Positions 7,936-17,243 of a stretch of DNA of 64,000 bases are shown here, one piece after another; the first letter of the stretch is position 1, and the number at the start of each line of letters is the position of its first letter. The stretch lies in contig NZ_CP137891.1 in NCBI RefSeq assembly GCF_033547075.1, forward strand, positions 744,001-808,000, in the 5' to 3' direction. Position numbers and translations under genes: made by a program. The stretch comes from Flavobacterium ardleyense (GTDB lineage: Bacteria > Bacteroidota > Bacteroidia > Flavobacteriales > Flavobacteriaceae). The notes under the pieces were generated by a model. The model was not told the origin of the DNA. It searched no databases and was given only the letters and a program-made list of their open reading frames with translations.

Positions 7936-10032
7936 ATGTCAGCAGAAGAAAAATCATTAAATTTCATTGAACAAATAATTGAAGACGACTTAAAAAATGG
8001 TCTTGCTCAAGAAAAATTACGTTTTAGATTCCCACCAGAACCTAATGGTTATTTGCACATCGGACACGCAAGTGCCATTGCGCTTAATTTTGGTCTTGGT
8101 GCCGATTACAATGCTCCTGTAAATCTTCGTTTTGATGATACAAATCCAGCCAAAGAAGAGCAGGAATTTGTTGATGCCATCAAAAGAGACGTAGAATGGT
8201 TGGGTTATAATTGGGCCGAAGAACGTTATGCTTCTGATTATTTTCAGCAATTATATGATTGGGCTGTAATGCTTATCAAACAAGATAAAGCTTATGTTGA
8301 CAGTCAATCTTCTGAAGAAATGGCGATTCAAAAAGGAACTCCAACAACTCCAGGAACCGATAGTCCATTTAGAAATAGAAGTATAGCAGAAAATCTTGAT
8401 TTATTCGAAAGGATGAAAAATGGAGAATTTGCCGAAGGGACTCATATTCTAAGAGCAAAAATTGATATGAAATCTGTCAATATGTTGATGCGTGATCCCA
8501 TTATTTATAGAATTATCAACAAATCTCACCACAGAACTGGTACAGATTGGTGTATTTATCCAATGTACGACTGGGCTCACGGCGAAAGTGATTATATCGA
8601 GGGAATTACACACTCATTCTGTACCTTAGAATTTTTACCGCACAGAGAATTATACGATTGGTTTTTAGATCAAATTTCAGATCCAAATAACGTTCGACCA
8701 AAACAAAGAGAATTTGCTAGACGTAATCTTTCTCATACAGTTGTAAGTAAAAGAAAATTGCTTCAATTGGTTACAGAAAAGCACGTCGACGGTTGGGACG
8801 ATCCTAGGATGTCTACAATTTCTGGTCTTAGACGTAGAGGTTTTACACCTGCATCTCTGAGAAATTTTGCTAATACAACAGGAATTGCAAAAAGAGAAAA
8901 TCTAATTAGTGTTTCGGTTTTAGAATTCTGTATTAGAGAAGATCTCAACAAAACAGCGCCGAGAGTTATGGCGGTTATCGATCCAGTAAAAGTTATTATT
9001 ACTAATTATCCGGAAGATTCGGTTGAATGGCTTGAAGCCGAAAACAATCCTGAAGATGATGCGGCTGGTTTTAGAAAAATACCTTTTGGTAGAGAAATTT
9101 ATATTGAAAGAGATGATTTTCTTGAAGAAGCTCCCGCTAAATTTTTCAGACTTTCCATAGGAAAAGAAGTTCGTCTTAAAAATGCATATATCATCAAAGG
9201 AGAAAGTGTTGTAAAAGATGCAAATGGAAATATTACTGAAATTCACGCAACTTACGATACTGACAGCCTTAGCGGAAGCGGTACAGAAGCAGCAACTCGT
9301 AAGGTTTCTGGAACACTTCACTGGGTTACGGTAGAACACGCGATAGATGCAGAGATAAGGCTTTACGACCGCTTATTTGTGGACGAAGCACCAGATTCTC
9401 ATAAAGAAAAAGACTTTCTTGAATTTGTAAATCCTGATTCACTTAAAATTGTTAGAGGATTTGTAGAGCCAAGCCTTGCAACAGCTCAAAACGAAGATAA
9501 ATTTCAGTTTCAACGTCTTGGATATTTTTGTGTAGACAAAGATTCAACTGCCGAGGCATTGGTTTTTAATAAGACTGTTGGACTTAAAGATGCGTGGGAA
9601 GAGAAAGGTAAAAAGGAAGAAAATGCCATTAATAATTCTCTAAAAGACATCAACAAATACTTTAAAGTAGGGCAGGAGGAGCAAGATATTATAGAAGCAA
9701 AAATTGCTGAAAATATCAAAACTATTTCTGATTTTAGTTTGCTTCAAAATGCAATCAAAAAGAATACAAATAATAATAAGAGCTCACTGCTTTTTGCAAA
9801 TTGGCTTCTAAAATACAATACACACATCACTAGTAGAGATGTTGCAACCGAAAATTTAGAGAAATTAATCGGAATGTCCTTGAAAAGTGAATCTGAATAT
9901 GTTCGTCTTGAAGCGGTAAAACTTCTAGAAAAACATTCGAAATTACATCCGCAATTTTCTGAACTTTTGCAAACGATGAAGGAAAGCGATAAAAGCGATA
10001 AAGTAAAAGCTGCGGTTAGTACGATTGCTTAA
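7936..10032 (+). CDS. glnS: Glutaminyl-tRNA synthetase with C-terminal extension
   Basis: This 698-residue class I synthetase charges tRNA-Gln. HIGH is present at residues 41-44 (PEPNGYLHIGH), and the KMSKS equivalent is VVSKRK at about 269-274, as in other GlnRS enzymes. The beta-barrel anticodon-binding region follows to about residue 555, where E. coli GlnRS (about 554 residues) would end. Here some 140 further residues form a charged all-helical tail ending in HEAT-like helices (SESEYVRLEAVKLLEKH). I chose ATG 7936 over the in-frame TTG at 7906 because a -7 box overlaps the TTG. Confidence 0.96.
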   Translation: MSAEEKSLNFIEQIIEDDLKNGLAQEKLRFRFPPEPNGYLHIGHASAIALNFGLGADYNAPVNLRFDDTNPAKEEQEFVDAIKRDVEWLGYNWAEERYASDYFQQLYDWAVMLIKQDKAYVDSQSSEEMAIQKGTPTTPGTDSPFRNRSIAENLDLFERMKNGEFAEGTHILRAKIDMKSVNMLMRDPIIYRIINKSHHRTGTDWCIYPMYDWAHGESDYIEGITHSFCTLEFLPHRELYDWFLDQISDPNNVRPKQREFARRNLSHTVVSKRKLLQLVTEKHVDGWDDPRMSTISGLRRRGFTPASLRNFANTTGIAKRENLISVSVLEFCIREDLNKTAPRVMAVIDPVKVIITNYPEDSVEWLEAENNPEDDAAGFRKIPFGREIYIERDDFLEEAPAKFFRLSIGKEVRLKNAYIIKGESVVKDANGNITEIHATYDTDSLSGSGTEAATRKVSGTLHWVTVEHAIDAEIRLYDRLFVDEAPDSHKEKDFLEFVNPDSLKIVRGFVEPSLATAQNEDKFQFQRLGYFCVDKDSTAEALVFNKTVGLKDAWEEKGKKEENAINNSLKDINKYFKVGQEEQDIIEAKIAENIKTISDFSLLQNAIKKNTNNNKSSLLFANWLLKYNTHITSRDVATENLEKLIGMSLKSESEYVRLEAVKLLEKHSKLHPQFSELLQTMKESDKSDKVKAAVSTIA

Positions 10033-10049
10033 AAATAAAGAACGTTACT

Positions 10050-10078
10050 AAAAGCACTTCGAAAGAGGTGCTTTTTTT
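10050..10078 (+). terminator. Intrinsic terminator after glnS
   Basis: AAGCACTTC pairs with GAGGTGCTT (one wobble) around a short loop and is followed by a run of T, 18 bases after the glnS stop codon. Confidence 0.88.
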
Positions 10079-10313
10079 ATTAGTTCTATTTCCAAACAAG
10101 ATTTTGAATATTTCTCAGAATAATTTGACTCCCATAAATTGATTTTAAGACACTTTCTGATTATTTTAATATCAATTATATCCCAATAAATTATTTTAAA
10201 GGAGACATTCTTATTTCAACTTTTACCGCTAAATTTTGAGTTTAACTGCTTGTTAACAGCGGTCTCATCAATTTGTTAGTATCTTTATTTTTATAACCAA
10301 AAAATTAAAAATT

Positions 10314-10619
10314 ATGTCATCAAGTAAAACAGGAGTAGCATTAGCTTTATTAGCAGGAGTAGCAATTGGTGCAGGTATAGGAATTTTAATGGCTCCAGAA
10401 AAAGGTTCAAAAACTAGAAAGAAAATCAAAGGTGGCTATTGTGATGCAACAGATGATTTAAAAAATAAATATAAAGATCTTAAGAAAAAAGTTTCTAAGG
10501 TTGATGTAGAAGGAAAATACGAAGAGCTTGTAGATAATTTAAGCCATAAATCAGAGGATGTAGTTTCGTTTTTAGAAACTAAACTGGCTTCGCTTAAAAA
10601 ACAGGTTGCAAAATACTAG
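10314..10619 (+). CDS. YtxH domain-containing protein
   Basis: This 101-residue protein has one N-terminal glycine-rich membrane segment (about 6-27) followed by APEKGSKTRKKI, the YtxH signature. The remainder is a lysine-rich amphipathic helix. YtxH-like proteins are small envelope or general-stress proteins of unknown biochemical role. The gene stands alone: an intergenic stretch of about 280 bp precedes it and a strong terminator follows at once. Confidence 0.9.
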   Translation: MSSSKTGVALALLAGVAIGAGIGILMAPEKGSKTRKKIKGGYCDATDDLKNKYKDLKKKVSKVDVEGKYEELVDNLSHKSEDVVSFLETKLASLKKQVAKY

Positions 10620-10637
10620 TTCAAACTAAGTAAAAAT

Positions 10638-10666
10638 AAAAAAGAGGCCCATAAGCCTCTTTTTTT
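10638..10666. terminator. Terminator between ytxH gene and SPFH gene
   Basis: AGAGGC (10643-10648) pairs with GCCTCT (10655-10660) over a CCATAA loop, with A-rich left and T6 right flanks. It lies between two convergent genes and can act on both strands. Confidence 0.9.
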
Positions 10667-10678
10667 GTGGTGTAAAAT

Positions 10679-11698
10679 TTACATTCTATTTTCTTCTTCT
10701 TCTTGATCTTCATCAAAGTCTGTCTGGTCCTTTAGATGTTTGTAATCGTCAGAAGGTTTAAATTCTTCTTTCTTTTTACGTTCTCTAATATTTCCTCTTT
10801 TCATAGCTTCACCAATCTGATTGGAAGCAGAGAAGGAGGCAACCATATTATTTAGCATTTCACTACCAGCTTGTGGCGAATTTGGAAGCAGAATTAAATT
10901 TGAATTACTATCCGCTCCAATAGCTTGCAAAGTATCGTAATGCTGAGTTACCACAATAAGAGCCGATGCTTCTTGAGAGTTAATTCCAACTTTATTCAAT
11001 ACATCAACACTTTCTACCAAACCACGAGCAATTTCACGTCGTTGATCAGCAATACCTTGTCCCTGAAGTCTCTTACTTTCAGCCTCAGCTTTTGCTTTTG
11101 CAACAATTCTAATACGTGAACTCTCAGCCTCAAATTCTGCAGCAGTTTTCTCTCTATCAGCAGCATTAATTCTGTTCATCGCATTTTTTACCTGGATATC
11201 TGGATCGATATCTGTAACCAGAGTGTTGATAATATCGTATCCGTAAGTTGTCATTGCTTCGTTCAATTCACGTTTTACCGCAATTGCAATATCATCTTTT
11301 CTTTCAAAAACATCATCTAATTTCAACTTTGGAACTTCGGCACGTACAACGTCAAAAACGTAGGCAGTGATCTGATCGTGAGGATATTCGAGTCGGTAAA
11401 AGGCATCGTAAACTTTGTCTTTGATCACCATAAACTGTACAGAAACTTTAAGTTTCACAAATACGTTGTCTTTGGTTTTAGTTTCGATAATTACATCTAA
11501 TTGTGTAATTTTTAAATTAATTCGTCCAGCAATTTTATCAATTATTGGAATTTTTAATTGAAGACCTGAATGTCGTATTGACTGAAATTTTCCAAAACGT
11601 TCCACGATTGCAGATGTCTGTTGCTTAACCGTAAAGAAAGAAGAAAATAGAATAACTAATCCTAAAATAAGGATAATCATCAAGGGAATATTAACCAT
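10679..11698 (-). CDS. SPFH/band-7 (stomatin-like) membrane protein
   Basis: This 339-residue protein has one N-terminal membrane helix (about 5-24), then an SPFH/PHB domain beginning VKQQTSAIVERFGKF (to about 190). A coiled-coil rich in Ala, Glu and Lys follows (AADREKTAAEFEAE, about 185-225), then a Glu-rich acidic tail. It resembles the QmcA/stomatin subgroup that forms membrane-microdomain cages and often modulates proteases. No NfeD partner is adjacent. The frame extends upstream to a TTG at 11734, but the ATG at 11698 starts directly before the membrane helix and is preferred. Confidence 0.93.
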   Translation of the reverse strand: MVNIPLMIILILGLVILFSSFFTVKQQTSAIVERFGKFQSIRHSGLQLKIPIIDKIAGRINLKITQLDVIIETKTKDNVFVKLKVSVQFMVIKDKVYDAFYRLEYPHDQITAYVFDVVRAEVPKLKLDDVFERKDDIAIAVKRELNEAMTTYGYDIINTLVTDIDPDIQVKNAMNRINAADREKTAAEFEAESSRIRIVAKAKAEAESKRLQGQGIADQRREIARGLVESVDVLNKVGINSQEASALIVVTQHYDTLQAIGADSNSNLILLPNSPQAGSEMLNNMVASFSASNQIGEAMKRGNIRERKKKEEFKPSDDYKHLKDQTDFDEDQEEEENRM

Positions 11699-11777
11699 AA
11701 TTTTGTTTGTTTTATAATGAGCGTTAAAATACAAAAAATACTACAGCTATGTCGATAAGTAGCACAAGTTTAGGATA

Positions 11778-11810
11778 TAAAAAAACTCCTGAGGATTTCA
11801 GGAGTTATAT
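11778..11810 (-). terminator. Terminator of gltX
   Basis: On the minus strand AACTCCTGA pairs with TCAGGAGTT around a 4-base loop and is followed by a T-run. It lies about 20 bases downstream of the gltX stop codon. Confidence 0.88.
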
Positions 11811-11830
11811 TGTTAAAAAAAAAACAATTT

Positions 11831-13339
11831 CTAATTTAAAGTTTCAATCGCTTTTTCGATTCTTCTGAGCGTTTCTTCTTTTCCGATTATTTCGATAATA
11901 TCAAATAAATGCGGTCCTTTTAGTGCTCCAACCAAACTTAGACGCAATGGTTGCATAATTTTTCCCATTCCAATTTCATTCTCGGTCATCCAATTTTTTA
12001 TAATTGTTTCGATATTTGTAGAAGTAAAATCTTCAATATTCGAAAGCTCTTCGGACGTTCTCTTCATCAAATTGGCCGTATCATCTTTCCAATTTTTCGA
12101 AGCTTTTGCGTCATATTCTGATGGTGCCTGGAAAAAGAAATCTCCAAGATCCCAGAACTCAGCCACAAAATTCGCTCGTTCCTTTATCAGACCAACAATC
12201 CGAACTAATGTAGAATAATCTACAGCAATTCCTTTTTCGTACAAAATAGGGGCAAAGGCTTTTGCAAGCGTTTCGTCGTCTTTGTTAATTAAATATTGGT
12301 GATTAAACCATTTATTTTTTTCAGGATCAAATTTAGCTCCAGCCTTGTTTACTCTAGCAAGGTCAAAACTTTCTGCCAATTCTTCAAGAGTGTATAATTC
12401 TTTATCTGTGCCATCATTCCAACCTAAAAGTGCTAGAAAGTTAATAACTGCCTCCGGAAAAAATCCTTTTTCTCTGTATCCTGACGAAACTCCTTCTTCG
12501 CTTTTCCATTCCAAAGGAAATGTTGGGAAACCAAGTTTGTCTCCATCTCTTTTTGAAAGTTTTCCGTTTCCTACAGGTTTCAAAATCAAGGGCAAGTGTG
12601 CAAATTCCGGAATATCCCAACCAAAAGCTTCGTACAACATTACGTGCAATGGCATAGAAGGAAGCCACTCTTCACCACGAATTACGTGACTTGTCAGCAT
12701 CAAATGATCATCAACGATATTTGCCAAATGGTATGTTGGCATTCCGTCACTTTTAAACAAAACTTTGTCATCAAGAAGATTTGTATCAAATTTTATGCTT
12801 CCGCGAATTAGATCGGTAAGTTCGATTGTTCTGTCCGTTGGAGTTTTAAATCGTATTACATAATCCTCGCCGGCACCAATTCTAGCTTTTATTTCTTCAG
12901 AAGATAATAGGAGGGAAGTATCCATTTTTTCACGAATACTATGATTGTAGATAAAATTTCCACCTTCAGCCTCGGTCGATCTTCTAGCTTCATCAAGCGC
13001 TTCAGAAGTGTCAAAAGCATAGTATGCATCTCCGGATTCAATCAACTGATCTGCATATTTTTTATACAAGTCTTTTCGTTCGCTCTGACGGTATGGACCA
13101 AATTTCTCATTATGATTAATGGTTTCATCAGGAAAAATTCCCAACCATTCCAAAGATTCCAGTATATATTGCTCAGCACCTTCTACATATCTTTTCTGAT
13201 CGGTATCTTCAATTCTAATGTAGAATGTTCCACCATTTTTTTTGGCAAACAAATAGTTGAATAAGGCAGTACGAACTCCGCCAATATGTAAAGGTCCAGT
13301 TGGACTTGGTGCAAAACGCACTCGAACTTCTTGAAACAT
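11831..13339 (-). CDS. gltX: Glutamyl-tRNA synthetase
   Basis: This 502-residue class I synthetase charges tRNA-Glu. The HIGH-type motif is PSPTGPLHIGG near residues 11-21, and the KMSKS motif is KLSKRDG at about 257-263. Length and the helical C-terminal anticodon-binding half are normal for bacterial GluRS. Both GluRS and a genuine GlnRS are present in the window, so tRNA-Gln is charged directly rather than only by transamidation. A perfect -7 box lies 20 bases upstream of the start. Confidence 0.97.
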   Translation of the reverse strand: MFQEVRVRFAPSPTGPLHIGGVRTALFNYLFAKKNGGTFYIRIEDTDQKRYVEGAEQYILESLEWLGIFPDETINHNEKFGPYRQSERKDLYKKYADQLIESGDAYYAFDTSEALDEARRSTEAEGGNFIYNHSIREKMDTSLLLSSEEIKARIGAGEDYVIRFKTPTDRTIELTDLIRGSIKFDTNLLDDKVLFKSDGMPTYHLANIVDDHLMLTSHVIRGEEWLPSMPLHVMLYEAFGWDIPEFAHLPLILKPVGNGKLSKRDGDKLGFPTFPLEWKSEEGVSSGYREKGFFPEAVINFLALLGWNDGTDKELYTLEELAESFDLARVNKAGAKFDPEKNKWFNHQYLINKDDETLAKAFAPILYEKGIAVDYSTLVRIVGLIKERANFVAEFWDLGDFFFQAPSEYDAKASKNWKDDTANLMKRTSEELSNIEDFTSTNIETIIKNWMTENEIGMGKIMQPLRLSLVGALKGPHLFDIIEIIGKEETLRRIEKAIETLN

Positions 13340-13358
13340 TGTATAAAATTTTAAGGTG

Positions 13359-13366
13359 CAAAGATA
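13359..13366 (-). promoter_or_regulatory. Promoter -7 box of gltX (TATCTTTG)
   Basis: On the minus strand TATCTTTG matches TAnnTTTG exactly and ends 20 bases before the gltX ATG. No clear -33 TTG is visible. Confidence 0.65.
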
Positions 13367-13481
13367 CTCTTTTGATTATTGCGTATTAAAATGAAAATTC
13401 TCAATTTTTACTACATATTTTTAACATTTCAACAAACATATAAAATTGTACATTTAACGGTTAAATATCTATCAATCTAAA

Positions 13482-16400
13482 GTGGTGAATAATAAAGAAA
13501 TAATCTACGAAAAACTTCAAGCCTTTATCAGGCGATTCTACGCAAACGAACTTATAAAAGGTTGCATTTTCTTTATCGGTTTAGGTTTACTATACTTTTT
13601 ATTTACAGTTTTTGTTGAATATTTTTTATGGCTTTCGCCAAAAGGTAGATGGTTGCTATTCGTTATTTTTGTTTTATTTGAAATACTGTTGCTCGGAAGA
13701 TATATTTTATATCCAATTTCGAAGCTTATAAAATTACAGAAAGGTTTAGATTTTGAACAAGCTTCCTTAATTATCGGAAAGCATTTTTCTGAAGTAAGTG
13801 ATAAGTTGACCAATTTCCTGCAATTGTCCAAAGATGAAAATCAATCTGAATTATTGTTGGCTTCGATAGATCAAAAAGCAGATTCTTTGAAATTTGTTCC
13901 TTTTGGAAAAGCGGTGGATTTCAAGAGAAATATCAAATTTTTACCAGTTGCCATTATTCCTGTGTTAATTATTTTGTTGCTTCTATTTTCAAATAATATT
14001 CAAGTTCTTTCCCAGAGTTATCATAGAGTGGTAAATTATAATGAGCAATTTATTCCACCGGCACCTTTTAGTTTTGTGGTTGATAATTTAAAAATGCAAA
14101 CCGAGCAAGGAAAAGATTTTGTTCTTAAAGTGCACACAGAAGGAAAAGTCGTTCCCGAGAAAGTTAGTATTCAAATTGCCGATGAACAATACCTTCTGCA
14201 AAGTGATGCGGTAGGAAGTTTTTCGTATAAATTTTCTAAACCTCTAGAAAATGTCAATTTCAAATTGGTTGCCAATCAAGTTGAAAGTAAAAATATGTCA
14301 CTTGATGTTATAAAAGTTCCCTCGATAGAAGAGATAGAGCTCAAATTGATTTTCCCATCTTATCTAAATAGAAATAGTGAAATTATTAAAGGAACTGCAA
14401 ATGCAACTATTCCCGAAGGCACCTTAGTAGAATGGAGGCTTGCAACTCAATCCACAGAAAATGTGAGTTACAAAGATGCAATTGGGAAAAGTTTATTTTC
14501 TAAATCAGGAAATACTTTCGTTTTTAAGAGGAACTTTTCAAATTCGACCGAGTATCAAATTCTAACAGGAAACAGTAGTGTTTCTAATTATGAAACTTTA
14601 GATTATGCCATCGCAGTTGTTAAAGATCAATTTCCAACGATTAACGTCGAGAAGCTACCGGACACTTTAAAATCAGAAAAGAAATATTTGCTAGGTCAGA
14701 TATCCGATGATTATGGATTGCACAAATTAGAGATTATCTATTATCAAAAAGAAAGTCCGCAATTACAAAAGCGTGGATCTATTGCAATCAAGGGAAAGCA
14801 GTTTGATCAATTTGTATTTTCGTTTCCTTCAAATCTTCCAGTTGAGCTAGGAAAAGAGTACGAATATTTTTTTGAAGTTAGAGATAATGATGCTCCTCGA
14901 AATTATAAGGCAACAAAATCTGTGGTGTTTTCCAGCCGAATTTTGAGTGATAATGAGAAGCAAACCCAATTACTAGAAGAGCAAAATTCTAATATAAATT
15001 CGATGTCTCAATCTATAAAAGAGCAAGACAAGCAATTTTCTGAATTGGATAAACTTCAAAAGGAGCAGAAAGAAAAATCTAATTTGGAATATAAAGATCA
15101 GAAAAAGATTGATGATTTCGTTGAAAGGCAGAAACGTCAAGACGAAATGATGAAGGAATTTTCAGAGAAGATGGCAAAGAATCTAGATAATTTAAACAAA
15201 GATAAAAAGGATGATGTTCAAGAAGAACTTCAAAAGAGGTTTGAAAAAGTAGCTGAGGAACTTGAGAAAAACAAAAAGCTTCTGGATGAATTAAATCAAC
15301 TAAAGGACAAAATTCAGAACGAGCGTTTGTTCGAGAAGATGGAGCAATTTAAAAAGCAGTCAAAAAATCAAACAAAAACACTTGAACAATTGGTGGAGTT
15401 AACCAAGAAATACTACGTTGAAAAGAAAGCGGAGCAAATCGCGGATAATCTTAAAAAATTAGCTGATAAGCAAGATAAACTAGCTGAGAAACAGGATGAT
15501 AAGTCACTTTCGGAACAAAAAGACATTAAAAAAGAGTTCGAAGACTTAAAAAAGGAATTAGAGCAGCTTGAAAAAGACAATAAGGAATTAAAATCTCCAA
15601 TTGATTTGGAAAATGACTCCAAGAAAGAGGAAGAAATTTCTAATGATTTAAAGGATGCCGAAGAAAATTTAGAAAAGAAGGCTCCTTCAAAGGCAAAGCC
15701 AAAACAGAAGAAAGCTGCTAAGCAGATGAGGGAATTGGGACAAAAAATGTCATCTTCGTTGGAGATGGATTCGAAAGAGCAGATGGAAGAAGATGTAAAG
15801 ATGCTTCGTCAGATTTTAGATAATCTTGTTGCCTTCTCGTTTTCTCAAGAAAGCTTAATGAAGCAATTTCGAGCATTGAATCCGGCAGCACCATCTTTCA
15901 ATAAACATCTTAAACAACAGCAAACCTTGAAGCAACAATTTAAACACATTGACGATTCACTATTTGCACTATCGATGCGTAATCCTAAAATTGCCGAACA
16001 AGTGACTAAGGAAGTTGGTGATGTTCACTACTATTTAGACAAAGCCATCACTTCAATTGTTGAGGGACAAATTCCTCAAGGAAATAGTCAGCAACAGTAT
16101 ACTGTGACCCACGCAAATACTTTGGCAAACATGCTTTCGGATGCTTTGAATAATATGCAAATGTCTCTTTCAGGAAGTGGAATGGGGAAACCTAGTAAGG
16201 GCAAGGGAGATGGTGAAGGACAACTCCCTGATATTATTAAGAAGCAGGAAGGTCTTGGTGAGAAGATGAAAGGCGAAAAAGGCAAGAAAGGGGAAGGATC
16301 CAAACCTGGCGAAGGAAGCAAACCTGGTCAAGGTTCGAAACCTGGTGGCGAAGGAAAATCACAATCAGGACAAGGTGGTGAAGGAGGTGACGGAGAGGGC

Positions 16401-16805
16401 GATGCTGAGAAGATTATGGAGATTTATAAAGAGCAGGTTCAATTACGCGAACAGCTACAGAATGAATTAATCAAAAATGGAATGGGCGGTAATGGTCAAG
16501 CCATACAGCAAATGAAACAATTAGAAAAGCAATTATTGAACAAGGGTTTTACAGATGAAACCGTTCAGAAGGCGATGAATATCAAGTACGAATTACTAAA
16601 ATTAGAAAAGGCTATGCGTACTCAGGGCGAGGAGAGCAAAAGGCAGGCTGAAAGTAGTAACAAGGACTTCAATAATTCGGCGAAAGCCTTACCTGAGGAA
16701 ATTCAGAAATTTTTAAATAGTATCGAAATTTTAAATAGACAAAGCTTACCTTTGCGCCCTAATTTCAGTACCAAGGTACAGCAATATTTTAAAAGCAATG
16801 ATTAG
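13482..16805 (+). CDS. DUF4175 family large membrane and coiled-coil protein
   Basis: This 1107-residue protein has a start that is one of two adjacent GTG codons (13482 or 13485). Three hydrophobic segments lie near the N-terminus (about 24-50, 54-78 and 152-175). A periplasmic beta-rich region follows to about 490. Then comes a very long Lys/Glu/Gln coiled coil (about 495-790), a further helical region, a low-complexity Gly/Lys/Ser stretch (about 915-975, GEGSKPG-type repeats) and a helical C-terminus. This is the architecture of the Bacteroidota DUF4175 family, whose function is unknown. Its 3' end overlaps ybeY by 8 bases, so the two are translationally coupled. Confidence 0.88.
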   Translation: MVNNKEIIYEKLQAFIRRFYANELIKGCIFFIGLGLLYFLFTVFVEYFLWLSPKGRWLLFVIFVLFEILLLGRYILYPISKLIKLQKGLDFEQASLIIGKHFSEVSDKLTNFLQLSKDENQSELLLASIDQKADSLKFVPFGKAVDFKRNIKFLPVAIIPVLIILLLLFSNNIQVLSQSYHRVVNYNEQFIPPAPFSFVVDNLKMQTEQGKDFVLKVHTEGKVVPEKVSIQIADEQYLLQSDAVGSFSYKFSKPLENVNFKLVANQVESKNMSLDVIKVPSIEEIELKLIFPSYLNRNSEIIKGTANATIPEGTLVEWRLATQSTENVSYKDAIGKSLFSKSGNTFVFKRNFSNSTEYQILTGNSSVSNYETLDYAIAVVKDQFPTINVEKLPDTLKSEKKYLLGQISDDYGLHKLEIIYYQKESPQLQKRGSIAIKGKQFDQFVFSFPSNLPVELGKEYEYFFEVRDNDAPRNYKATKSVVFSSRILSDNEKQTQLLEEQNSNINSMSQSIKEQDKQFSELDKLQKEQKEKSNLEYKDQKKIDDFVERQKRQDEMMKEFSEKMAKNLDNLNKDKKDDVQEELQKRFEKVAEELEKNKKLLDELNQLKDKIQNERLFEKMEQFKKQSKNQTKTLEQLVELTKKYYVEKKAEQIADNLKKLADKQDKLAEKQDDKSLSEQKDIKKEFEDLKKELEQLEKDNKELKSPIDLENDSKKEEEISNDLKDAEENLEKKAPSKAKPKQKKAAKQMRELGQKMSSSLEMDSKEQMEEDVKMLRQILDNLVAFSFSQESLMKQFRALNPAAPSFNKHLKQQQTLKQQFKHIDDSLFALSMRNPKIAEQVTKEVGDVHYYLDKAITSIVEGQIPQGNSQQQYTVTHANTLANMLSDALNNMQMSLSGSGMGKPSKGKGDGEGQLPDIIKKQEGLGEKMKGEKGKKGEGSKPGEGSKPGQGSKPGGEGKSQSGQGGEGGDGEGDAEKIMEIYKEQVQLREQLQNELIKNGMGGNGQAIQQMKQLEKQLLNKGFTDETVQKAMNIKYELLKLEKAMRTQGEESKRQAESSNKDFNNSAKALPEEIQKFLNSIEILNRQSLPLRPNFSTKVQQYFKSND

Positions 16806-17214
16806 TTATAACTACGAAAGCGATTTTACACTAGGTAATGAAGAACAATATTCTCAGTGGATTAGTTCAATTATTGAGAGCGAAGACAAGAACGAGGGAG
16901 AAATAAATTACATTTTTTGTAATGATGATTACCTACACAAGATCAACATGGAGTATTTGCAACATGATGATTTAACCGATATTATTAGTTTTGATTACTG
17001 TGTAGGGAACGAAATAAACGGAGATATTTTTATTTCTGTAGAACGTGTTGCTGAAAACGCCAAGGAATATGAAGTAACTTTAGAGGCCGAATTACTTAGA
17101 GTCATGGCTCATGGCATTTTGCATTACTGTGGATACAAGGACAAAAGCGAAGAGGATGCTGCTCTGATGAGAAGCAAGGAAAACGAAAAAATGAAGATGT
17201 TTGCTATTAATTGA
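16798..17214 (+). CDS. ybeY: Endoribonuclease YbeY, rRNA maturation factor
   Basis: This 138-residue protein belongs to the UPF0054/YbeY metalloenzymes that take part in 16S rRNA 3'-end maturation and ribosome quality control. The zinc motif reads HGILHYCGYKD, with His105 and His109 as the first two ligands. The third position, His in E. coli YbeY, is Asp115 here. The preceding DIISFDY segment is the family's conserved strand. It overlaps the DUF4175 gene by 8 bases. A parS-like site lies directly after its stop codon. Confidence 0.93.
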   Translation: MISYNYESDFTLGNEEQYSQWISSIIESEDKNEGEINYIFCNDDYLHKINMEYLQHDDLTDIISFDYCVGNEINGDIFISVERVAENAKEYEVTLEAELLRVMAHGILHYCGYKDKSEEDAALMRSKENEKMKMFAIN

Positions 17215-17219
17215 TAACT

Positions 17220-17235
17220 TGTTCCACGTGGAACA
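17220..17235. other. parS: parS-like ParB-binding site (perfect palindrome)
   Basis: TGTTCCACGTGGAACA is a perfect 16-bp palindrome with the CACGTG core of the widely conserved chromosomal parS site (consensus TGTTNCACGTGAAACA). It lies in the 29-bp gap between ybeY and mnmG. ParB would load here for origin segregation. Confidence 0.85.
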
Positions 17236-17243
17236 TTTGATTT

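Noticed and set aside
11699..11734. Upstream TTG start for the SPFH protein
   Set aside because: The extra 12 residues have no family counterpart. The ATG at 11698 directly precedes the membrane helix.
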